Positions 28,375-37,980 of a DNA stretch of 64,000 bases are shown here, piece by piece. Within the stretch, counting starts at the first letter, position 1, and each line of letters begins with the position of its first letter. Made by a program: the position numbers and the translations under genes. The stretch comes from Polycladidibacter hongkongensis (GTDB lineage: Bacteria; Pseudomonadota; Alphaproteobacteria; Rhizobiales; Stappiaceae). The notes below the pieces were generated by a model. The model did no database searches and was not told the origin of the DNA. It saw only the letters and a list, made by a program, of their open reading frames with translations. The stretch covers positions 186,001 to 250,000 of the forward strand of contig NZ_LLWC01000009.1 of NCBI RefSeq assembly GCF_001561995.1, read 5' to 3'.

Positions 28375-30834
28375 TTACTTGCGTGGCTTTGCCCGGCGCG
28401 TTGCCTCAGCATCAAGTGGATCGTCTGGCCAGTGATGACGTGGATAGCGCCCGCGCATATCCGCTTTTACATCCTGCCATGAACCGCGCCAGAACCCTGG
28501 TAAGTCCTGTGTGATCTGAATGGGTCGCTGCGCAGGAGAGAGCAGTTCCAGAACCAAAGGCAATTGTCCGCCCAGCACACTGGGGTGCACACCAAGCCCG
28601 AATAATTCTTGTACACGCAGCCGCACTGTCGGTCCCACAGCGCCGCCATAATCTATCGCAGCTTTGGTGCCGGTAGGTGCGGTGTAATGCGAAGGGGCAA
28701 GCCGCTCCATCTCTGCTTGTAACTCATATGGAACCAATGCGCTTAAGGCATTACCCATAATAGCGGCATCAAGCTGCTCGGGGCTGCTCAACCCGGCAAG
28801 AAACGGCCGCAGCCACGAAAAGTCGGCACTCAGCGCTTCATCACTCACATCGGGCCAAGCGGTGCCTTGCTGCGCGCGAAGATATTGCAACCTAGCCCGC
28901 TGCAAACCCTGTTCCTTGCTCCAAGGTAGGCGCCGTGCTCCCTTTTTTTGTAACGCGTTACATACCGCATCGGTGATGAGTTCGGGGTCTGGCGCATTAA
29001 TGCGCTTTTCCTCTAGCACCAAAGCCCCGAGGCAGCGCTGCTCCACGGCCTTGGCCACACCATCTGCACCCAGATTAACCTGTGTGCGTGTGATCACGTG
29101 CGCTCCGTGCCGCTCAAGTAAATCAGCGCTTGCCAGCGGCGCGCACAGCATAATGCGTGCATGAGCAGCCTTGCCAGTCACTTCTGCTGCAACAATAAAC
29201 GCTTCTCGTGCCAACGCGTCCTTATCATCAAGTGCAGCGCCGCGCCCATTTGCAAGCCGAAAGCGCCCAGTTGCTCCGCGCTGTTGCCCTATTCTGTCCG
29301 GGTAGGCCAAACTAAGCAGTTCGCCGGCCATCTCCAAGTTTGGTCGATTGCCTTTGGCGCTGCTCACCATTTTTTGCCAGCGCCGTGCCTGTGCAAGTGC
29401 TTCCTTTTCGCGGCTGCCATCAGCGCGCAAAAGCCCCTGTAATCTTTTACGAATATCTGCAGACTTGCCGCCTAAATTTGGCTCACTGGCAACAACAGCC
29501 ATCAGCGCTGCAAGAGGATGCTCATCCTCCTTGGCTGCGAGCAAAAGCATATGCGCCAACCTTGGTGAAAGTGGGAGTTTGGCCAGTTTCTTGCCATGGC
29601 TTGTTAAATTCCCGTCTTTGTCGAGGGCATCCAGCTCTTGTAGCAATGAACAAGCCTCTGCCCACGCAGCCTTGGGCGGCGGGCTTGGAAAACGCAGATC
29701 ATCAGGGGAGTGAACGCCCCAATTGGCAAGCGCCAGTACAAGATTGCTTAAGTCGCTCTCGAGAATTTCAGGGGTATCTGCTTTGGGCATCGCGCCGGTT
29801 TGCGCCTGCTCCCAAAGGCGATAGCAATGCCCGGGTGCTGTTCGTCCCGCGCGCCCGCGCCGCTGGTCTGCACTGGCTTGCGAGACGCGCAAGGTTTCCA
29901 ATCTGGTCAACCCGCTTGCCGGATCATACTTGGGCACCCGCGCCAAACCGCAATCAATCACCAAAGTGACGCCATCAATGGTAAGGGAAGTTTGGGCGAT
30001 AGACGTGGTTAGCACCACCTTGCGGCGTCCATCACGGGCAGGGCGGATAGCTTCATCCTGCGCTTTGCCATCAAGTGCGCCATAAAGCGGCAAAACATCA
30101 ACCAGCGGGCCTAGTGATGTGCCCAATTGGCGCTCGACTGCGTGAATTTCCCGTTGCCCCGGCAGGAAGACAAGCGCAGAACCAGCATGTGCCTGCATTG
30201 CCTCGCGCACCACCTTGGCCACTTCTCCCTCAAAGCTTTTGCTGCCATCTCTGCCGCGGTAATGCGTCTCAACAGGGAATTGGCGGCCCTCGCAATGAAT
30301 GAGGGTCGCATCTCCAAGCAGTGCCTGCACGTGCGCGCCATCCATTGTTGCGGACATCGGCATCAGCCGCAAATCTTCCCGCAGCGCTCCTTGTACATCG
30401 AGCGCCAGAGCCAAGCCCAAATCCCCCTCCAGCGAGCGCTCGTGAAACTCGTCAAACAGCACAGCGGCCACATTCGTAAGTTCAGGGTCCTCTTGAATGA
30501 GGCGAGTGAACACGCCCTCTGTCATCACTTCAATGCGCGTGTTCGGGCCAACACGACTATCCATTCGCACGCGATATCCTACTTGCTCGCCCACACTCTG
30601 CCCCAGCGTTTGTGCCATGCGCCGTGCCGCAGATTTTGCCGCCAAGCGTCTGGGTTCTAACACAAGGATTTTTTGGCCCTGAGCAAACTTCGCATCCAGC
30701 AAAGCCAAAGGCACTCGCGTTGTCTTGCCAGCGCCGGGTTCCGCTACCAGCACCGCATTCTGTTGCTCTTCAAGGGCTTGTAGGATTTTGCCAAGCACGC
30801 GATCAATAGGAAGCGCGGATGAGAAAGCAGACAT
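28375..30834 (-). CDS. hrpB: ATP-dependent helicase HrpB
   Basis: A DExH-box RNA helicase of 819 residues, a close relative of HrpA with unknown RNA substrate. Motifs in order are Walker A GAGKTTR (34-40), motif II DEFHER, motif III SATMDG and motif VI QRRGRAGRTAPG, followed by the HA2/ratchet region and the HrpB C-terminal domain ending in a DWPDDP-like region (HHWPDDPLDAEATRRAK). DEFH in place of DEAH is characteristic of HrpB. I use the ATG at 30834 with AAGG upstream; the open frame runs 17 codons further. It is separated from the glk terminator by about 100 bp. Confidence 0.95.
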   Translation of the reverse strand: MSAFSSALPIDRVLGKILQALEEQQNAVLVAEPGAGKTTRVPLALLDAKFAQGQKILVLEPRRLAAKSAARRMAQTLGQSVGEQVGYRVRMDSRVGPNTRIEVMTEGVFTRLIQEDPELTNVAAVLFDEFHERSLEGDLGLALALDVQGALREDLRLMPMSATMDGAHVQALLGDATLIHCEGRQFPVETHYRGRDGSKSFEGEVAKVVREAMQAHAGSALVFLPGQREIHAVERQLGTSLGPLVDVLPLYGALDGKAQDEAIRPARDGRRKVVLTTSIAQTSLTIDGVTLVIDCGLARVPKYDPASGLTRLETLRVSQASADQRRGRAGRTAPGHCYRLWEQAQTGAMPKADTPEILESDLSNLVLALANWGVHSPDDLRFPSPPPKAAWAEACSLLQELDALDKDGNLTSHGKKLAKLPLSPRLAHMLLLAAKEDEHPLAALMAVVASEPNLGGKSADIRKRLQGLLRADGSREKEALAQARRWQKMVSSAKGNRPNLEMAGELLSLAYPDRIGQQRGATGRFRLANGRGAALDDKDALAREAFIVAAEVTGKAAHARIMLCAPLASADLLERHGAHVITRTQVNLGADGVAKAVEQRCLGALVLEEKRINAPDPELITDAVCNALQKKGARRLPWSKEQGLQRARLQYLRAQQGTAWPDVSDEALSADFSWLRPFLAGLSSPEQLDAAIMGNALSALVPYELQAEMERLAPSHYTAPTGTKAAIDYGGAVGPTVRLRVQELFGLGVHPSVLGGQLPLVLELLSPAQRPIQITQDLPGFWRGSWQDVKADMRGRYPRHHWPDDPLDAEATRRAKPRK

Positions 30835-30936
30835 AAAACGGGCCTTGCAAAGAAAGAGAGCTGTACTGAAAGGCCTTATCAGCAAATTGTCGCGATGAGA
30901 TCAAGCACAATCCCGCTAAATGAGATGCGTCCAACC

Positions 30937-30969
30937 AAAAAAGGCACCTGCCGGAGCAGCTGCCTTTTT
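30937..30969 (-). terminator. glk terminator
   Basis: On the minus strand AAAAAGGCA and TGCCTTTTTT flank a second short stem (GCTGC/GCAGG), ending in T. It follows the glk stop by 23 bp. Confidence 0.85.
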
Positions 30970-30991
30970 CTGCGAGTTTCGTGTGTCTTGG

Positions 30992-32029
30992 CTAATCTGC
31001 ATATTGTGGGGCATGCCAAAGGCGTCCGTTCAGCTCCAACAAGTAGCCAATCGGGTTGCGTGCATATGCTGCCAGACCTTCAAGCGCAGGATTATCATGT
31101 TTGACGATAAAGGTCGGGATCGACTGCATAATCGCCTCATGCGGTGCTTTTGCCTCAAATGAGGCGCGAAAGTGCCCATCGTCCAGCCATGCAGCCAGCT
31201 TGGGCGCGATCCCCCCTGCCAGATAGACCCCGCCCCGAGCAAGTGTCGTCAATGCAAAATCACCGGAAACGCGTCCCAATGCACTTGCAAACAGTCGCAA
31301 CACTTTCTGGGCTGCCTTATCGCCCTGTTCTGCTGCCACCGCAACATCCGCAGGTTTTGCGAATGTTCGTTCTATGCGATCAGCCGTCAGCACTGCTCGT
31401 GAAAGACGTAGTAAACCACTTCCGCAGATTATTTGCTCTGCCCCAATGCGCCCGCCTTTGCGCTCAATGAACGACCAGACGGCGTATTCTTCCGGCGAGA
31501 CAGGTCCAATCTCCACATGCCCACCTTCTCCCGGCACAGGGATCCATTTGCTATTGGAATAGAGCATTGCTGCCGCGCCTAGGCCTGTTCCCGGACCAAG
31601 CACAAACTTGCTGCTCTGCGACTGTACAGTGCCACCGCCAAGTTTGATCAAGCTGGTCTCATCTAGCACAGGAAGTGCCAAGGCTTGCGCCTCAAAATCA
31701 TTCACAACAATCATCGAGGACAGGCCAAGTGCGGCAATGACCTGCTGGGGTTCAATCACCCACGGTGCATTTGTTAGCGGAATCTTGTCACCCGTTACCG
31801 GCCCCGCCACCGCGACGATAGCCGAGCGGGGTTTTTGAATGACCTCGGGAATCACACATTCAGTAATAGCATCTTGTAGGCTGGCAAAGGCAGAGGTAGA
31901 AACCTGACCACAAAAATGTGTTTCGCTGTCAGGATTTTCAACAATCGCAAAGCGGGCGTTAGTGCCCCCAATATCTGCTACCAGCACCGGAAACCGCAGG
32001 TTTTGCGGAAGGTTCGTTACCGGGCTCAT
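30992..32029 (-). CDS. glk: glucokinase
   Basis: A 345-residue ATP-dependent glucokinase of the Glk (PF02685) family. It phosphorylates glucose at C6 in the cytosol. The phosphate-binding loop is ADIGGTNARF at 18-27, the sugar site includes VVNDFEAQALALP near 108-120 and the adenosine loop is GPGTGLGAAA near 145-154. The EGGHVEIGP stretch is typical of glucokinase. The start lies 6 bp after mgsA, so the two are an operon; the glk ribosome-binding site (AAGG) is inside the end of mgsA. Confidence 0.95.
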   Translation of the reverse strand: MSPVTNLPQNLRFPVLVADIGGTNARFAIVENPDSETHFCGQVSTSAFASLQDAITECVIPEVIQKPRSAIVAVAGPVTGDKIPLTNAPWVIEPQQVIAALGLSSMIVVNDFEAQALALPVLDETSLIKLGGGTVQSQSSKFVLGPGTGLGAAAMLYSNSKWIPVPGEGGHVEIGPVSPEEYAVWSFIERKGGRIGAEQIICGSGLLRLSRAVLTADRIERTFAKPADVAVAAEQGDKAAQKVLRLFASALGRVSGDFALTTLARGGVYLAGGIAPKLAAWLDDGHFRASFEAKAPHEAIMQSIPTFIVKHDNPALEGLAAYARNPIGYLLELNGRLWHAPQYAD

Positions 32030-32035
32030 AATATT

Positions 32036-32455
32036 TTACCTTGAAACTTCTGGAGTATCTGAGGAGGTCTTCAATCCGGCCAAACGCGCAGAGCGCAGCA
32101 AAATATCTGCTGTACTCCGGTTCTGAGCCAAAGGAATATCGTAGAGCACAGAAAGCCGCGTTAACGCCTTAACGTCCACATCATGTGGCATCGGCGATAG
32201 CGGATCAACAAAGAAGAACAAACCGTCCAGCCCGCCTTCACAGATCAATGCCCCTAATTGTTGGTCGCCTCCCAAAGGACCGCTTTTCAAGGGTGTTAGA
32301 TCAAGATCGGGGCAAGCCTCTAAAATGCGACTGCCTGTCGTACCCGTTGCATAGAGCTTGTAGTGTTTTAGTTTATCGTAGTGCAGTTGCGCGAATGATA
32401 CCATTTCGTCTTTTTTTGCATCATGCGCGACAAGAGCGAGAGTTTTGGGGCTCAT
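32036..32455 (-). CDS. mgsA: methylglyoxal synthase
   Basis: A 139-residue enzyme converting dihydroxyacetone phosphate to methylglyoxal and phosphate, a bypass used when sugar phosphates pile up. Phosphate-binding residues are in GTTGS (38-42), SGPLGGDQQ (58-66) and [15 protein letters not shown] (79-93). Length and motifs are standard. Pairing with glk makes sense: both act at the entry of glycolysis, and methylglyoxal synthase can relieve phosphate limitation caused by rapid glucose phosphorylation. The promoter region contains a perfect 12-base palindrome ACTATTAATAGT at 32479-32490. Confidence 0.95.
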   Translation of the reverse strand: MSPKTLALVAHDAKKDEMVSFAQLHYDKLKHYKLYATGTTGSRILEACPDLDLTPLKSGPLGGDQQLGALICEGGLDGLFFFVDPLSPMPHDVDVKALTRLSVLYDIPLAQNRSTADILLRSARLAGLKTSSDTPEVSR

Positions 32456-32685
32456 ATTCTGGGGCTTCCCTGCTCATAACTATTAATAGTACTAGTCACA
32501 CAACGTGTAGCGCGCAGCCCGCGCTAATGAAAGACCTAAAAACGTTTCAAAGCGCTTTGGAAGCCTGCGGCATTTGGTGATGCTTTGTCATAAAAATTAT
32601 AAAATAATTATAATAAACAATATGATAGGCTAAGTGTCCGGTGTGCCTCAATAGGGTGCGACCAAAGGACCGTTACCCCCAAAGC

Positions 32686-33501
32686 CTAGTTGAAAATCGC
32701 GCAATTTACGGGTTTACGTTGCTTGGCTGTGTGTAAGTTGTTTAATTGTTTTTTGATTCCCGCTACTTCCATAATTAATTTAATTTGTATAGCATCTTTG
32801 AAAGAATTCTTGTCACGAACAGGAATTGCAAAAGAACCCGCACCGCCAATTACGCAATCATTATAGTAATCGTCCAGTTTTAATATAGATTGCCAAGCCA
32901 AGTTTTGGTCTTTGAGCATTAATGGCAAGCCATTAATAATCACACCAGCTGAAACCGCTTCATCTCTTGCGTCGACAACTTTCCTCCCCTGATTGTTCGG
33001 ACCATCACCGGACACGTCGAGGACTTGGCGTAATCCTTTGTAGCTGTTGCTCTGGAATTGTGCCCGCGCAAAATCGATGCTGGCGGAAAGGGAGGTACGC
33101 TGTACTTTCCGTAGGGGAGATTCGGCTATGCGATTGGCAAATTCAATTGCTGAGGCGCGGTCCGAAATTATTTGCCAGTCCGCGACGATAAACTGCTCAT
33201 TCTCTCCGCCCCACTCATAGTACATCGCCGCGATACGGCCCGATGGCCCAAATTCGATCGTATCAATAAATGCATCTGAAGTGAGGGCAGCCACATAGCC
33301 CTCTCGCTGAATCCGCTGTTCGTCCGGATCCATGGATTGCGAAATATCGACAGCCAGAATCAGCTCAACGTCAACAGGGAACTCCGCCTGCGCTGTTGTG
33401 GGTGGTGCGAGCAAACAAAGAGCTGTGAAACAGGTGCAAAAGCGAAGGAATGCAAGGGATTTCCTAGAGGAAAAGAACTGAAGCAAACGTGAGGGGGTCA
33501 T
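32686..33501 (-). CDS. DUF1194 von Willebrand factor A domain protein
   Basis: A 271-residue secreted protein. The signal peptide spans about residues 1-40 (hydrophobic FCTCFTALCLLAPP, then TAQAE). The rest is a VWA-like fold with the MIDAS motif DISQS (about 52-56), DVSGDGPNN and INGLPLML, the signature of DUF1194. VWA proteins bind metal-dependent protein partners; no partner is known for this family. A C-terminal extension after the DUF1194 core is AT-rich and Lys-rich. It is isolated, pointing toward mgsA. Confidence 0.85.
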   Translation of the reverse strand: MTPSRLLQFFSSRKSLAFLRFCTCFTALCLLAPPTTAQAEFPVDVELILAVDISQSMDPDEQRIQREGYVAALTSDAFIDTIEFGPSGRIAAMYYEWGGENEQFIVADWQIISDRASAIEFANRIAESPLRKVQRTSLSASIDFARAQFQSNSYKGLRQVLDVSGDGPNNQGRKVVDARDEAVSAGVIINGLPLMLKDQNLAWQSILKLDDYYNDCVIGGAGSFAIPVRDKNSFKDAIQIKLIMEVAGIKKQLNNLHTAKQRKPVNCAIFN

Positions 33502-34074
33502 TGAGTCAAAGGCCTGTTCTTATTGTTATTGGCTTGAACAGATAGGCTATCAGGCAATTCCCAGAGGGCCGTTAAAACGGCCACTACAGCTTTAGCGAAC
33601 GAAGCAAGAGAATTAGGTCATAAGAGTTGACATAAATTAGTATGTTTTAGCGATCAGAAACATAGGCTGTGAAATATTCACCACCAATCGCAAGAAACTG
33701 TGTTTTCCTTGTGGCTTGTTTGACTCTGTATGCCGCACTCTTTATTGAGACGCCTAAGAACACAAGGAAATCCGCCAAGAGATCAAACGTCACTCCCCGC
33801 AATATGCCAGTGGGAAAATGCATCGCTGGCTTTCTATCGCTAGGTAGTAATACCAAACTCTAAAATATTAGCTGAATGAAAGCCGGAAAGCCCTTGACCT
33901 GAATGCCAAGCTGAGGCACGGTCTTTGTGAAATATTTGTCAGGCGATGAATTTTTCTTCGGAATTTTGCGGAGGGTCAAACGCCCCTAAGGAAGCCGCTG
34001 AAAGATGACCTTCCTGTCGAACTGGCAGTTTGTCTATGGCGATAATAGCAAGGCAACTTTGGGAGACCAACACA
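33502..34074. other. gene-free region upstream of the nucleoside locus regulator
   Basis: About 570 bp with no recognisable gene. A 7-bp hairpin at 33567-33582 (GGCCGTT/AACGGCC) lacks a T-run. A -35-like TTGACA occurs at about 33627. Two short frames around 33647-33863, one on each strand, look random: no family similarity and no good ribosome-binding site. The region probably holds promoters of the DUF1194 gene and of the SorC-type regulator. Confidence 0.5.
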
Positions 34075-35052
34075 TTGAAGACCGGCGACAGCACAAATTC
34101 TCTAGCAGTACGCGCAGCATGGATGTCCTTTATCGGCCGCTCGACACAGGGCGAGATTGCCAAGCGCCTTGGGGTTTCTGCCGCAAAAGTTCACCGCCTT
34201 ATCGCCCATGCGCAAAAAGAGGGTCTGATCAAGTTTCAGGTGGAGGCGCGTCCTGCCGAGTGTATGGAGCTGGAAGAAAGCCTCGTCAGCGAATTCGATC
34301 TTAACAATTGCATCATTGCCCCGGATCTGGGGGGCAGTGAAGATCCGTTTTCGGGTGTCGCCTCTGCTGCGGGTCAGTTTATTCATCGCTTGATTTCGGT
34401 GCCTGAAGTGCGTCGTGTAGGCATGGGTATGGGCCGCACGCTGCTTGCTAGTGTTGTTGCCATGCCGCATTTGCACAAGCCAGAGCTTGATGTGGTTTCG
34501 ATATCCGGTTCGTTGACACGTCGTTTGTCCGCCAACCCGTTTGATGTTGTTCAGCGCCTGCAAATGGATACGGGCGCAGAGGGCTTCTATCTTCCTGTCC
34601 CGTACATGGCGGAGACTAAAGAGGAGCGCGACATGTTCCTCTCTCAGAGATCTGTTCAGGAATTGCTGGCTCGTGCCCGTGCATCGGATCTATTTGTGCT
34701 TGGCATTGGCTCCGTCAGCCGTGACAGCCACTTGGTTCAGCGACGTTTGATCACCGAGCAGGAGCACAGCGAACTGCTGTCTTCCGGTGCCTGTTGTGAT
34801 TTGCTTTCGCGTTTCGTCAATCCAAACGGCAGTATCTCAAGCGTGTCACTAAACGATAAGGCAGTCGGCCTACACTATGAAGACGTGCGTGGCGCGCGCG
34901 TTGTGGCTGTTGCCGGTGGTACCGAAAAGGCTGAAGCGACACTGGCCGCCCTACGCACCGGCGTAATAACTGATCTGGTGATTGATGAGCCGCTGGCCCG
35001 CGACATGCTTTCGCTCCTAGAGCGACAAAAGATTTCTCTTTCCCAAGATTAA
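34075..35052 (+). CDS. SorC/DeoR-family transcriptional regulator of the nucleoside locus
   Basis: A 325-residue regulator. The N-terminal helix-turn-helix (QGEIAKRLGVSAAKVHRLI) is followed by the SorC sugar-binding domain (from about residue 70), a sugar-phosphate isomerase-like fold; VFVLGIGSVSRDS-like and GVITDLVIDE segments belong to it. In Bacillus the related DeoR senses deoxyribose 5-phosphate and represses deoxynucleoside genes; by position, the same role is likely here. The start is uncertain. I prefer the TTG at 34075 with GGGAG nine nt upstream; an ATG at 34036 opens a slightly longer frame but has no ribosome-binding site. It precedes the transporter by 61 bp, with a small GATTGG/CCAATC hairpin between. 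Confidence 0.82.
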   Translation: MKTGDSTNSLAVRAAWMSFIGRSTQGEIAKRLGVSAAKVHRLIAHAQKEGLIKFQVEARPAECMELEESLVSEFDLNNCIIAPDLGGSEDPFSGVASAAGQFIHRLISVPEVRRVGMGMGRTLLASVVAMPHLHKPELDVVSISGSLTRRLSANPFDVVQRLQMDTGAEGFYLPVPYMAETKEERDMFLSQRSVQELLARARASDLFVLGIGSVSRDSHLVQRRLITEQEHSELLSSGACCDLLSRFVNPNGSISSVSLNDKAVGLHYEDVRGARVVAVAGGTEKAEATLAALRTGVITDLVIDEPLARDMLSLLERQKISLSQD

Positions 35053-35113
35053 TGCGTGGGGAAGTGGGATTGGCCCGGTCCCAATCGGGTTTTGGAATAA
35101 CGAGGATGAAAAA

Positions 35114-36115
35114 GTGAAAAAAACAAAAGCAATCATCTGCACCGCTGTGCTTTCCACGGTTATGGCTGGGGCTGCCTTGGCAGACAGCATCAAGCCCGGC
35201 ATCGTCTATGATTTCGGTGGCCGTAATGACCGCTCGTTCAATGAAGCCGCTTACCGCGGTGCCGAGCAATTTAAAGCTCGCACCGGCGTTAAGTTTCGTG
35301 ATTTTGAAATCCAAAACCCGTCTCAGCGCGAGCAAGCCTTGCGCAATTTTGCACGCCGCGGCCTAAATCCGATCATCACTGTCGGTTTTGCGCAGGCTGG
35401 CGCACTTGAAAAAGTAGCCAAAGAGTTTCCGGATACACAATTCACAATCATCGACACTGTCGTTGATCTGCCAAATGTGCGCTCTGTGGTCTTCAAAGAG
35501 CAAGACGGCTCTTACCTCGTCGGCATGCTTGCAGAAATGGCATCTAAAACCGGCAAAGTCGGTTTTGTTGGCGGTATGGATGTTCCGCTCATCCGCAAAT
35601 TCGCTTGCGGTTACAAACAAGGTGTCAAAGCCGCAAATCCTGATGCAGAAGTGTTTATGAACATGACCGGCACCACCGGAGCCGCATGGACAGACCCGGT
35701 TAAGGGCGGTGAGTTGGCGCTTTCACAATTTGCCCGCGGCGCGGACGTTGTTTATCACGCGGCAGGCGGCACCGGCATCGGCGTTTTGCAAGCTGCAGCT
35801 GACCAAGGCAAACTCGGCATTGGCGTAGATTCAAACCAAAACCACTTGCATCCGGGTCATATCCTAACCTCTATGGTGAAAGGCGTTGACGCCGCAGTCG
35901 ACAAAACAATGACCGATGCCATGAACGGCGCATGGACACCAGGCGTATTGGTGTTGGGCTTGGAAGGCGATGGTGTTTACTGGGCACTTGACGAATTCAA
36001 TAAGGACTTGATCACACCGGAAATGAAAGCGGCAGTCGATCAGGCGCGCGCTGATATCATCAGCGGAAAAATCAAGGTGCATGACTACATGACGGACAAT
36101 TCCTGTCCGCTTTAA
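35114..36115 (+). CDS. BMP-family nucleoside-binding protein of an ABC transporter
   Basis: A periplasmic binding protein of the basic membrane protein (BMP/PnrA) family, 333 residues. The signal peptide is about residues 1-23 (AIICTAVLSTVMAGAALA). BMP motifs are GRNDRSFNEAAYRGAEQF, VGFVGGMDVPLI and GVDSNQNHLHPG, the last carrying ligand-contacting residues. The family binds purine and pyrimidine nucleosides. Initiation is at a GTG with GAGG eight nt upstream; an ATG inside this spacer opens only three codons. ATPase and permease genes follow, after about 210 bp with two hairpins. Confidence 0.93.
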   Translation: MKKTKAIICTAVLSTVMAGAALADSIKPGIVYDFGGRNDRSFNEAAYRGAEQFKARTGVKFRDFEIQNPSQREQALRNFARRGLNPIITVGFAQAGALEKVAKEFPDTQFTIIDTVVDLPNVRSVVFKEQDGSYLVGMLAEMASKTGKVGFVGGMDVPLIRKFACGYKQGVKAANPDAEVFMNMTGTTGAAWTDPVKGGELALSQFARGADVVYHAAGGTGIGVLQAAADQGKLGIGVDSNQNHLHPGHILTSMVKGVDAAVDKTMTDAMNGAWTPGVLVLGLEGDGVYWALDEFNKDLITPEMKAAVDQARADIISGKIKVHDYMTDNSCPL

Positions 36116-36125
36116 GCAAGATTAG

Positions 36126-36147
36126 GTGGCCGGGGCACCTCGGCCAC
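36126..36147 (+). promoter_or_regulatory. intercistronic hairpin after the binding-protein gene
   Basis: GTGGCCG pairs with CGGCCAC, and a second small stem CCAAC/GTTGG follows directly. Without a T-run these may slow 3'-decay or partly stop transcription, giving more binding protein than ATPase, as is common in ABC operons. That role is inferred. Confidence 0.5.
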
Positions 36148-36327
36148 TCTCCAACTGCGGTTGGGAATGGTCGGTTTAATTGGAGACGAGCACACTAGGG
36201 GTAGTGTTTTCTTCTCGGCGAGATCGACCTCCGCAATTTGACAATTCCTGCAAATCAGGGAGCTGCAGGGCGGTCACCGTTTCGCAAGAAATGGCAGTTG
36301 AGTATTAACTAGGGGACGTAAGGGCAT

Positions 36328-37872
36328 ATGAACGCTCAAGCACATCAAGGACCAGCAATTGAGCTGAAGGGAATCGGCAAAAGCTTCGGTCCGGTTGTCG
36401 CCAACAAGGATATTGACCTTGTTGTCGGCAAGGGCTCGGTTCACGGGATCATCGGAGAGAACGGCGCCGGGAAATCGACCCTTATGTCGATCCTCTATGG
36501 CTTCTACACTGCTGATACTGGCGAAATTCTGATATCTGGTAAAAAAGCGCATATTCCAGATTCAAAAGCCGCAATTGAATCCGGCATTGGCATGGTGCAC
36601 CAGCACTTCATGCTGGTTGACACTTTCTCAGTCGTCGAGAACATCATGTTGGGCGCTGAAGGTGGTGCCATGCTTGATAAGGGTATCGATGATGCACGCA
36701 AGGAGCTCAAGCGCCTCGCCGAAGAATACGACATGCATGTCGATCCTGATGCGATTGTGGGCGAACTGCCTGTGGGGCTGCAACAGCGTGTTGAGATCTT
36801 GAAAGCGTTGTACCGCGGTGCAGATATCCTCATTCTCGATGAACCAACCGGCGTTCTAACTCCGGCAGAAGCTGACCACCTGTTCCGCATTCTTGATGTG
36901 TTGCGCAATGAAGGCAAAACCGTTCTTTTGATCACTCACAAGCTGCGCGAGATCATGCATATTACCGACACTGTATCGGTTATGCGCCGCGGTGAGATGG
37001 TGGCCACCCGCAAAACTGCTGAAACCAGCATGAGCGAATTGGCCGAGCTAATGGTTGGCCGTTCTGTCTTGCTTGAAGTTGAAAAACAGCCAGCCAAACC
37101 CGGCGCCCCGCTGCTCAAAGTTGAAAACCTTAACGTCAAGGACGAGCGCGGCGTGATGCGCGTAAAAAATGCGTCTCTGGAAGTGCGCGCAGGCGAAATC
37201 CTAGGCATTGCAGGCGTGTCCGGCAATGGCCAGTCGGAGTTGCTTAAGGCCATCTCCGGCATTGAAAAAGCGCAAACAGGCAAAGTGACAATCGGTACCC
37301 ATGTTATCGACCTCACAGGTGAGTGCGACGCGGCGGCAATGCGCGACTACGGTATGAGCCACGTGCCGGAAGATCGCCACAAGATGGGCCTTGTTAACGC
37401 GTTCTCCGAAGCAGAAAACTCCATCCTCGGATATCACCGCGAGCCAAAATACTCCAAGGGCCTTTTGCTGGATAAAGAGTTCATTCGCAAAGAGGCGATG
37501 GAACGCATCGAGAAATACGATATCCGCCCGCCTAGCACAGAGCTGAAAGCAGCAAAATTTTCTGGCGGCAACCAGCAGAAGATTGTGCTGGCACGCGAAA
37601 TCGAACGTGATCCGGATGTTTTGATTATCGGTCAACCCACCCGCGGCGTTGATATCGGCGCAATCGAATACATCCACAAGCGCATCATTGAAATGCGAGA
37701 TGCCGGTAAGGCCGTATTGCTTGTTTCCGTAGAGCTGGACGAGATCCGCTCCCTCTCAGATCGCATCATGGTGATGTTTGACGGAGAAATCATGGGTGAG
37801 CGCGGGCCTGAAGCAAGTGAGCAGGAACTCGGCCTGCTTATGGCCGGTGTGAAGAACACCGAGGCAGCTTAA
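36328..37872 (+). CDS. nucleoside ABC transporter ATP-binding protein (two NBDs)
   Basis: A 514-residue protein with two fused nucleotide-binding domains, as in ribose- and BMP-type sugar/nucleoside importers. NBD1 has a full Walker A (GENGAGKS, 43-50), signature [11 protein letters not shown] and Walker [13 protein letters not shown]2 (from about 260) has the degenerate Walker [10 protein letters not shown], signature KFSGGNQQK and an altered Walker [11 protein letters not shown] with Gln replacing the usual Asp-Glu pair. Thus only NBD1 probably hydrolyses ATP, as in related transporters. It follows the binding protein gene and precedes two permease genes. Confidence 0.94.
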   Translation: MNAQAHQGPAIELKGIGKSFGPVVANKDIDLVVGKGSVHGIIGENGAGKSTLMSILYGFYTADTGEILISGKKAHIPDSKAAIESGIGMVHQHFMLVDTFSVVENIMLGAEGGAMLDKGIDDARKELKRLAEEYDMHVDPDAIVGELPVGLQQRVEILKALYRGADILILDEPTGVLTPAEADHLFRILDVLRNEGKTVLLITHKLREIMHITDTVSVMRRGEMVATRKTAETSMSELAELMVGRSVLLEVEKQPAKPGAPLLKVENLNVKDERGVMRVKNASLEVRAGEILGIAGVSGNGQSELLKAISGIEKAQTGKVTIGTHVIDLTGECDAAAMRDYGMSHVPEDRHKMGLVNAFSEAENSILGYHREPKYSKGLLLDKEFIRKEAMERIEKYDIRPPSTELKAAKFSGGNQQKIVLAREIERDPDVLIIGQPTRGVDIGAIEYIHKRIIEMRDAGKAVLLVSVELDEIRSLSDRIMVMFDGEIMGERGPEASEQELGLLMAGVKNTEAA

Positions 37873-37885
37873 CGCGATAAAGCAG

Positions 37886-37908
37886 CGCACGCCCGAAAAC
37901 AGCGTGCG
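37886..37908 (+). promoter_or_regulatory. intercistronic hairpin between ATPase and permease genes
   Basis: CGCACGC pairs perfectly with GCGTGCG around a nine-base loop in the 108-bp gap. No T-run. Likely an mRNA processing or stabilising element. Confidence 0.5.
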
Positions 37909-37980
37909 ACTATGGGTTTAAGTAATTCTGGCACAGGCGCTTTTGCAACGATGCAAAGCAGACTGTGAAGGGGACACGAA

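Noticed and set aside
33647-33863. Short frames on both strands upstream of the SorC-type regulator
   Set aside because: No recognisable domain, signal sequence or ribosome-binding site; they look like random frames in an intergenic region.
35106-35117. ATG of three codons overlapping the GTG start of the BMP binding protein
   Set aside because: The GAGG sequence abuts this ATG with no spacing but is well spaced from the GTG, so the ATG is not a start.
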